Of a stretch of 64,000 bases of DNA, positions 57,119 to 64,000 are shown one piece after another. The stretch covers positions 124,001 through 188,000 of the forward strand of contig NZ_JAEVHF010000004.1 of assembly GCF_018263925.1 (NCBI RefSeq), given 5' to 3'. The DNA comes from Kistimonas asteriae. Lineage in GTDB: Bacteria; Pseudomonadota; Gammaproteobacteria; Pseudomonadales; Endozoicomonadaceae. How positions within the stretch are numbered: position 1 is the stretch's first letter; each line of letters starts with the position of its first letter. A program made the position numbers and the translations under genes. The notes below the pieces were generated by a model. The model saw nothing but the letters and a program-made list of their open reading frames with translations. It was not told the DNA's origin and did no database searches.

Positions 57119-60100
57119 ATGAATGCAGGTCTGTATCATCCCGAGCAGTTCAGGGATAACTGTGGTTTCGGGCTCATTGCCCACACCGAAGGCATAAAAA
57201 GCCATCATCTTCTCCAGACAGCTATCCAGGCATTGACCTGTATGACCCATCGTGGCGGTATCGCTGCTGACGGTAAAACCGGGGATGGCTGTGGTCTGTT
57301 GATCCAGATACCGGATCACTTTTTCCGAACCATTGTGAATGAACAGTTGGGGCTCACCCTACCGTCGCTGTATGCGATTGGTATGGTGTTCATGAATCGC
57401 GATGAGCAGGTTGCGCAGGTCGCACGTCAACGGTTTGAGCAGGAGCTGGCGGCTGAAAATATCCGGGTATTGGGTTGGCGTGAAGTCCCGGTTAACAGCG
57501 AGTGTCTTGGGCCGATTGCTCTTGAGCAGCTGCCCCGTATTGAGCAGGTCTTTATCGCGCCAGATAATGAGCAGGATGAAGTCCATCTTGCCGCCGCACT
57601 GTTCATGGCGCGACGTCGGATAGAAATTGCGCTCTCTGATGACGATGAGTTTTATATTTGCTCATTATCCAGCCGCGTGGTGACCTACAAAGGCCTGATG
57701 ATGCCGGTGGATCTGCCGCAATTCTATCCGGATCTGAGCGATTCCCGTTTTGAAACGGCCATCTGTGTTTTCCATCAGCGATTCTCAACCAATACCATGC
57801 CCCGCTGGCCCCTGGCTCAGCCGTTCCGGATGTTGGCGCATAACGGTGAAATCAACACCATTATGGGTAACCGCAATTGGGCAGAAGCCCGTGCCAGCAA
57901 GTTCAAATCGGAGCTGTTGCCAGATCTGGAATCTGTTCGGCCGCTGGTTAACCGGACCGGTTCCGATTCCTCCAGCCTGGATAATATGCTGGAAATTCTG
58001 GTCACAGGTGGTGTTGATCTCTATCGAGCCATTCGCATGCTGGTGCCGCCGGCCTGGCAGAATGTCGATACCATGGATCCGCAACTACGGGCGTTTTATG
58101 AATATAACTCCATGCATATGGAGCCTTGGGATGGGCCTGCCGGACTTGTAATCAGTGATGGCCGCTATGCGGTTTGTGCACTGGATCGCAATGGGTTGCG
58201 TCCGTCACGCTGGGTTAAGACGAAGAATGGTTATCTGACGGTCGCTTCAGAAATTGGTGTTTATGACTACCAGCCTGAAGATGTGATTGCCAAGGGGCGT
58301 GTCGGTCCCGGTGAGGTGTTGGCTATTGATACCCAGACCGGTGAAATTCTTGAAGCACACGCTATCGACAACCATCTCAAGGGGCGTCAGCCTTACAAGC
58401 AGTGGCTGAAGAAAAAGGCGTACCGGATTCAGTCGAAGTTCATTGAAAATGAACACCGCGTGGAACATTTTGATAAGGCGGTGCTGAATGAGCACCAGAA
58501 AATGTTCCAGGTTACCTTTGAAGAGCGTAATCAAGTCATTCGTCCTCTGGCTGAAAATGGCCAGGAAGCGGTTGGCTCCATGGGCGACGATACGCCAATG
58601 GCGGTTTTGTCTCAGCGAGTACGCCCTGTTTACGACTATTTCCGTCAGCAGTTTGCTCAGGTGACAAATCCGCCCATTGACCCCTTGCGGGAAGCGATCG
58701 TCATGTCGCTGGAAACCTGTCTCGGTGCTGAAAAAAACATGTTCCAGGAAACCCCTGAACATGCTGAGCGGGTGATCCTGAAATCTCCTGTACTGTCGTC
58801 CACCAAGTTCCTGAACCTGACCAATGCGCACCATGAGGTGGGCAACCTTGAAGTGGCCAGAATTGAGCTGAACTATGATCCGGCGACTGGGCTTGAGCAG
58901 GCCATAGTTGCGGTCTGTGATGCGGCTGAGCAGGCGATTCGTGAAGGCAAGGTGCTGCTGCAGCTGACGGATCGTTATATTGAGAAAGGCCGGTTGCCGA
59001 TCAATCCTGCCATGGCAACAGGCGCTGTCCATCACCGCTTGATTCAGGCTGGGTTGCGTAGTGACGCCAACATCATCGTGGAAACCGGTACTGCCCGGGA
59101 TTCTCACCACTTTGCGGTTCTGATCGGCTTTGGGGCGACGGCGGTCTATCCCTACCTGGCCTATGAAATCATTCATGATCTCATCCAGACCGGCGAATTG
59201 ATTGCTGATCCGATCGATGCTTACAAGGCATATCGGAAAGGGATTGGTAAGGGACTGCTCAAGATTATGTCCAAAATGGGCATTTCCACCATTGCGTCCT
59301 ACCGGGGTGCCCAGCTGTTTGAAGCCATTGGTTTGAGTCAGCCAGTTGTTGACCTCTGCTTCTGCGGCGTGACCAGTCGCATCAGTGGTGCCGGTTTTGT
59401 GAATTTCCAGGAAGAACAGCATTTACTGGCTGATGACGCCTGGAAAGCGCGAAAGCCGATTCAGCAGGGTGGACTACTGAAGTATGTCCATGGTGGTGAA
59501 TACCACACCTTCAATCCGGATGTGGTGCAGACGATTCAGGCTGCAGTGAAAACCGGTGACAGAGCTAAATACCGGGATTATGCCGGGATGATCAATCAGC
59601 GCCCTGTCGCGGTGATCCGTGATCTGTTTGCCCTGGAAAGTGATCGCAAGCCGATTCCCCTTGAAGATGTTGAGCCGGTCGAGGCGATTTTGCGCCGCTT
59701 TGATTCTGCGGCCATGAGCCTTGGTGCGCTGTCACCCGAAGCTCATGAAGCACTGGCAGAAGCTATGAACCGACTGGGCGGACGCTCTAACTCGGGAGAA
59801 GGTGGCGAAGATCCAGCCCGGTTTGGTACTAATCGTGTTTCCAAGATCAAGCAGATTGCCTCGGGCCGATTTGGTGTAACGCCACATTACCTGGTGAATG
59901 CAGAGGTGCTGCAGATCAAGGTTGCTCAAGGCGCAAAGCCGGGTGAAGGTGGGCAGCTTCCGGGCGGCAAGGTTAATAGCCTGATTGCCCGCTTACGGTA
60001 TTCGGTACCGGGGGTTACGCTGATTTCACCGCCGCCGCATCATGATATCTACTCCATTGAAGATCTGGCGCAGTTGATCTTTGATCTTAAGCAGGTCAAC

Positions 60101-61576
60101 CCTGAGGCTTTGGTCTCTGTAAAACTGGTCTCTGAACCGGGTGTCGGGACGGTCGCTGCCGGTGTTGCCAAGGCTTATGCTGACCTGATCACGATTTCTG
60201 GCTATGACGGCGGCACAGCTGCCAGTCCATTGACCTCCATTCGCTATGCCGGATCGCCCTGGGAACTGGGTCTGAGTGAAGCACAGCAGGCACTGCGTTC
60301 TAATGATTTGCGCGGCAAAGTGCGGCTGCAGACCGATGGAGGTCTGAAAACCGGCCTGGATGTTATCAAGGCCGCCATGCTGGGCGCGGAAAGCTATGGT
60401 TTTGGTACGACGCCGATGGTGGCGATGGGCTGCAAATACCTGCGGATCTGCCACCTGAACAACTGTGCGACAGGTGTAGCGACCCAGAACCAGAACCTGC
60501 GGGATGAGCATTTCATCGGCACGGTCGAAATGGTCATGAACTTCTTCACATTTGTGGCAGAAGAGGTTCGTGAGTGGCTGGCAAGCCTCGGTTATCGCAG
60601 TCTGGAAGAGGTTGTTGGGCGTACAGATCTGTTGAAAGTGAAGGAAGGGCAGACGTCTAAGCAGTCTCAGCTGGATCTTTCGCCGATTCTGGGTAACAGC
60701 TATGTCGCAGCGGATAAACCCAATACCTGCCTGCAGGAACGTAACCCACCGTTTGATCAGGGCGAGCTGGCAGAGCGTATGGTCAGCGATATGTTGCCAG
60801 CGATTGAATCTGCAAGTGGCGGCGAGTTCAGTTATGAGGTGGGTAACTGTGATCGCTCGATTGGTGCCCGCCTGTCCGGTGAAATTGCCCGTCGACATGG
60901 CAATCTCGGGATGTCTGACGCGCCGCTGACAGTTCGCCTGATGGGGAGTGCCGGACAGAGTTTTGGTGTCTGGAATGCCGGTGGTTTGAACCTCCACCTT
61001 GAAGGCGATGCCAACGATTATGTCGGAAAAGGCATGGCGGGTGGCAAGCTTGTTATCTGTCCGCCCCAGGGCAGCGCATTCCCGTCCAATGAAGGTGCCA
61101 TTATCGGTAATACCTGCCTCTATGGTGCGACCGGCGGCAAGCTGTTTGCCTCCGGTCGGGCCGGTGAGCGGCTGGCTGTGCGTAACTCCGGTGCCCACGT
61201 TGTGGTTGAAGGTGCCGGTGACCACTGCTGCGAATATATGACCGGCGGTTTGGTGACAGTCCTTGGTAAGACCGGACACAACTTTGGTGCGGGCATGACC
61301 GGCGGTTTTGCGTATGTGCTGGATATGGATCGCCAGTTTGTTGACCGTTACAACCATGAACTGGTGGATATCCACCGTATCGACGCAGAATCCATGGAAG
61401 ACCACCAGACCCACTTGCATGGCATCATTGCCGAGTTCGTGGCGGAAACCGGCAGCGAGTGGGGTCGTACCCTGCTGGAGGATTTCGAGGATTATGTGGG
61501 CCGTTTCTGGCTGGTGAAGCCCAAGGCGGCCAGCATGAACAGTCTTCTGGCCACGGTAAGAGGCCGTCCTGAATAA
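57119..61576 (+). CDS. gltB: glutamate synthase (NADPH) large subunit
   Basis: A 1485-residue iron-sulfur flavoprotein that makes two glutamates from glutamine and 2-oxoglutarate. The class II amidotransferase domain starts [20 protein letters not shown], with Cys exposed near the N-terminus after processing. [19 protein letters not shown] and LAHNGEINT follow. The synthase domain has [35 protein letters not shown] (FMN site) and the [3Fe-4S] Cys cluster [15 protein letters not shown]. The C-terminal beta-helix contains repeated G-G motifs ([21 protein letters not shown]). The frame opens at TTG 57098; ATG 57119, with GAGAG 7 bases upstream, matches family N-termini. gltD follows after 159 bases. 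Confidence 0.97.
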   Translation: MNAGLYHPEQFRDNCGFGLIAHTEGIKSHHLLQTAIQALTCMTHRGGIAADGKTGDGCGLLIQIPDHFFRTIVNEQLGLTLPSLYAIGMVFMNRDEQVAQVARQRFEQELAAENIRVLGWREVPVNSECLGPIALEQLPRIEQVFIAPDNEQDEVHLAAALFMARRRIEIALSDDDEFYICSLSSRVVTYKGLMMPVDLPQFYPDLSDSRFETAICVFHQRFSTNTMPRWPLAQPFRMLAHNGEINTIMGNRNWAEARASKFKSELLPDLESVRPLVNRTGSDSSSLDNMLEILVTGGVDLYRAIRMLVPPAWQNVDTMDPQLRAFYEYNSMHMEPWDGPAGLVISDGRYAVCALDRNGLRPSRWVKTKNGYLTVASEIGVYDYQPEDVIAKGRVGPGEVLAIDTQTGEILEAHAIDNHLKGRQPYKQWLKKKAYRIQSKFIENEHRVEHFDKAVLNEHQKMFQVTFEERNQVIRPLAENGQEAVGSMGDDTPMAVLSQRVRPVYDYFRQQFAQVTNPPIDPLREAIVMSLETCLGAEKNMFQETPEHAERVILKSPVLSSTKFLNLTNAHHEVGNLEVARIELNYDPATGLEQAIVAVCDAAEQAIREGKVLLQLTDRYIEKGRLPINPAMATGAVHHRLIQAGLRSDANIIVETGTARDSHHFAVLIGFGATAVYPYLAYEIIHDLIQTGELIADPIDAYKAYRKGIGKGLLKIMSKMGISTIASYRGAQLFEAIGLSQPVVDLCFCGVTSRISGAGFVNFQEEQHLLADDAWKARKPIQQGGLLKYVHGGEYHTFNPDVVQTIQAAVKTGDRAKYRDYAGMINQRPVAVIRDLFALESDRKPIPLEDVEPVEAILRRFDSAAMSLGALSPEAHEALAEAMNRLGGRSNSGEGGEDPARFGTNRVSKIKQIASGRFGVTPHYLVNAEVLQIKVAQGAKPGEGGQLPGGKVNSLIARLRYSVPGVTLISPPPHHDIYSIEDLAQLIFDLKQVNPEALVSVKLVSEPGVGTVAAGVAKAYADLITISGYDGGTAASPLTSIRYAGSPWELGLSEAQQALRSNDLRGKVRLQTDGGLKTGLDVIKAAMLGAESYGFGTTPMVAMGCKYLRICHLNNCATGVATQNQNLRDEHFIGTVEMVMNFFTFVAEEVREWLASLGYRSLEEVVGRTDLLKVKEGQTSKQSQLDLSPILGNSYVAADKPNTCLQERNPPFDQGELAERMVSDMLPAIESASGGEFSYEVGNCDRSIGARLSGEIARRHGNLGMSDAPLTVRLMGSAGQSFGVWNAGGLNLHLEGDANDYVGKGMAGGKLVICPPQGSAFPSNEGAIIGNTCLYGATGGKLFASGRAGERLAVRNSGAHVVVEGAGDHCCEYMTGGLVTVLGKTGHNFGAGMTGGFAYVLDMDRQFVDRYNHELVDIHRIDAESMEDHQTHLHGIIAEFVAETGSEWGRTLLEDFEDYVGRFWLVKPKAASMNSLLATVRGRPE

Positions 61577-61675
61577 CCGTGATCGTCGAGCTGGCTGCCG
61601 ATGGCAGCCGGTTGAATAAGAAAAGGGTATGAGCAAGCGTTACCCGGGCAATGCGAGGCATGACCAAGACGATGA

Positions 61676-63154
<1,479 letters not shown>

Positions 63155-63175
63155 AAAACAGTTATGACCTGAGTA

Positions 63176-63207
63176 AATAAAAAACCGGCTTAAGCCGGTT
63201 TTTTATT
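63176..63207 (+). terminator. gltBD terminator
   Basis: AATAAAAAACCGGC-TTAA-GCCGGTTTTTTATT, a 14-bp stem with a six-T tract, 22 bases past the gltD stop. Confidence 0.93.
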
Positions 63208-63317
63208 CTTATGCTTTGCGGTGATTACGCTTATGGGCAGCTCTGTATGGCCGATACTTCAAGAACCGGGAGCGGAATATTCAGTGCAAAGTCTCCGGAT
63301 TGTACAGGGATGTAATT

Positions 63318-63890
63318 ATGGCTGTTGGCAGGAAAATCGGAATTACACTGGGAGCATTAGGCGTACTGTTCATTGCGGGGTGTGCATCTGTCTTGCCCAG
63401 TAACCAGAATAGAACGTTCACCGCGTGGAAGACTTTCGAAGAAGCCAAGAAGGCGTACGACAGCATCATCATTGGTCGGACAGACTTCAAGGCACTGACC
63501 AAACTCGGATTCGACCCTTTCCGAACGCCCAATGTACGCCGCCTCACGTATCTTGATGTCATCAAAATCTTCATGCCGAACCCAACGATTGGGATTGACC
63601 GTCTGGATCATGGCGTAAGACGCTGTATTGAGCAGCGTGACAACTGTTATGCGATAGAGGCCTATCCCCGTTACCGCAAGAAGCGTCGCTATGGTAACGC
63701 GGCGCTGGATCTGCTGAATTTCAGGAAAGAAACCGAAGTCAGTGGTTGGGAGTTCCGCGCGGTGGTGGTTTTGGTCGATGACGTGGTGGCTTATAAAATC
63801 TGGAGTGGAGTGCCTATCTTCCTTGAGCATGGCACCAGGAAAAATCCACTAGGCCCCATTGAAGGGGCACGGGACTTCCTGCTGGATTAG
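63318..63890 (+). CDS. hypothetical lipoprotein
   Basis: A 190-residue protein with a lipoprotein signal peptide (GITLGALGVLFIAGC, lipid-bearing Cys near residue 22). I do not recognise the family. The mature part contains WKTFEEAKKAYDSIIIGRTD, a region that could resemble a SmpA/BamE-like transport of short helices but lacks its motifs. It also has two Cys (RRCIEQRDNCYAIE), a dibasic run RYRKKRRYG, and strands GWEFRAVVVLVDDVVAYKIW. AGGGA lies 7 bases before ATG 63318. The gene stands alone between two strong terminators. Its role is unknown. Confidence 0.75.
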   Translation: MAVGRKIGITLGALGVLFIAGCASVLPSNQNRTFTAWKTFEEAKKAYDSIIIGRTDFKALTKLGFDPFRTPNVRRLTYLDVIKIFMPNPTIGIDRLDHGVRRCIEQRDNCYAIEAYPRYRKKRRYGNAALDLLNFRKETEVSGWEFRAVVVLVDDVVAYKIWSGVPIFLEHGTRKNPLGPIEGARDFLLD

Positions 63891-63911
63891 TCCCGCTCAC
63901 AAACTGCAAAC

Positions 63912-63947
63912 GATAAAAAAAGAGAGCAGAGGCTCTCTTTTTTTATC
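63912..63947. terminator. bidirectional terminator between lipoprotein and ridA-like genes
   Basis: A 16-bp stem (63912-63927 with 63932-63947), loop AGAG, with seven-A and seven-T tracts. It overlaps the stop codon of the convergent gene. Confidence 0.93.
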
Positions 63948-64000
63948 AGCAGTCGGCGATCACTTCGATCTCGACGCGCGCATCCTTGGGTAGGCGGGCG
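63946..64000 (-). CDS. RidA/YjgF family protein, C-terminal fragment
   Basis: Only the last 17 codons are in the window, read on the minus strand to TGA at 63946-63948. The ending ARLPKDARVEIEVIADC matches the C-terminus of RidA-type enamine/imine deaminases, which close with ARLPKDxxxEIExIA. RidA hydrolyses the reactive 2-aminoacrylate made by PLP enzymes. The start lies beyond the right edge. Confidence 0.78.
   Translation of the reverse strand, partial: ARLPKDARVEIEVIADC

Noticed and set aside
58247..59422. 391-codon open frame antisense to gltB
   Set aside because: Same reasoning as the other gltB shadow: no start signal and no recognisable protein.
60026..61636. 536-codon open frame antisense to gltB
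   Set aside because: It lies wholly opposite conserved GltB coding sequence; its His/Arg/Gln-rich composition is typical of a codon shadow.

Overview
The window looks like the chromosome of a gammaproteobacterium related to Pseudomonas, Hahella and the Oceanospirillales. Several blocks keep the order familiar from Pseudomonas: argS / SPOR-domain gene / hslVU, ubiE-ubiJ-ubiB-hisI-hisE-HIT-tatABC, maeB-mrcA-pilMNOPQ-aroK-aroB-gltBD, and waaA / FAD oxidoreductase / aldo-keto reductase. A large ankyrin-repeat protein next to a Vibrio cytolysin-like gene would fit an animal-associated marine lineage such as the Endozoicomonas/Kistimonas group. That placement is inference from gene content; no rRNA or other marker is present.

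Layout. 1-4.9 kb: a truncated Na/phosphate cotransporter, an M20 metallopeptidase and a dicarboxylate/amino-acid symporter on the minus strand, then a YbfF-like esterase. 4.9-10.5 kb: a small charged protein, cpdA with its usual partner yqiB (DUF1249), thiC, and tolC on the opposite strand. 10.5-16.8 kb: an accessory, AT-rich pair on the minus strand, a 1297-residue ankyrin-repeat protein and a secreted protein resembling Vibrio cholerae cytolysin. 16.9-25.5 kb: lipid A/core LPS genes (waaA, hldE, msbA, a Kdo/WaaP-like kinase) enclosing an oxidoreductase / aldo-keto reductase / Nudix-like operon. 25.5-30.2 kb: typA, a proline iminopeptidase, dtd and a periplasmic protein with two NarX/PilJ-type P-box domains. 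30.2-36.4 kb: argS, an FtsN-like SPOR protein, hslVU behind a sigma-32-like promoter, and an orphan Wzz-like gene. 36.4-46 kb: ubiquinone (ubiE, J, B), histidine (hisI, E) and Tat translocase genes, rsmE, priA and rpmE. 46-64 kb: malic enzyme, PBP1A, the type IV pilus assembly genes pilMNOPQ, aroK/aroB, glutamate synthase gltBD, a lipoprotein, and the 3' end of a RidA-family gene running off the right edge.

Most of the window is conserved housekeeping sequence. The most unusual part is 10.5-16.8 kb. There, a predicted pore-forming toxin keeps recognisable cytolysin and beta-trefoil segments but carries a proline/acid-rich stretch where the membrane-stem region is expected and lacks the C-terminal beta-prism. 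The adjacent ankyrin protein has an Arg/Ser-rich eukaryote-like N-terminus and no signal peptide. Other items of interest are several long perfect hairpins at gene ends that lack a U-tract, a thiC gene with no recognisable TPP riboswitch, and a Nudix-like protein with a stretched Nudix box. I saw no tRNA, rRNA, CRISPR array, insertion sequence or prophage. Residue and family comparisons come from reading and memory; no database search was run.
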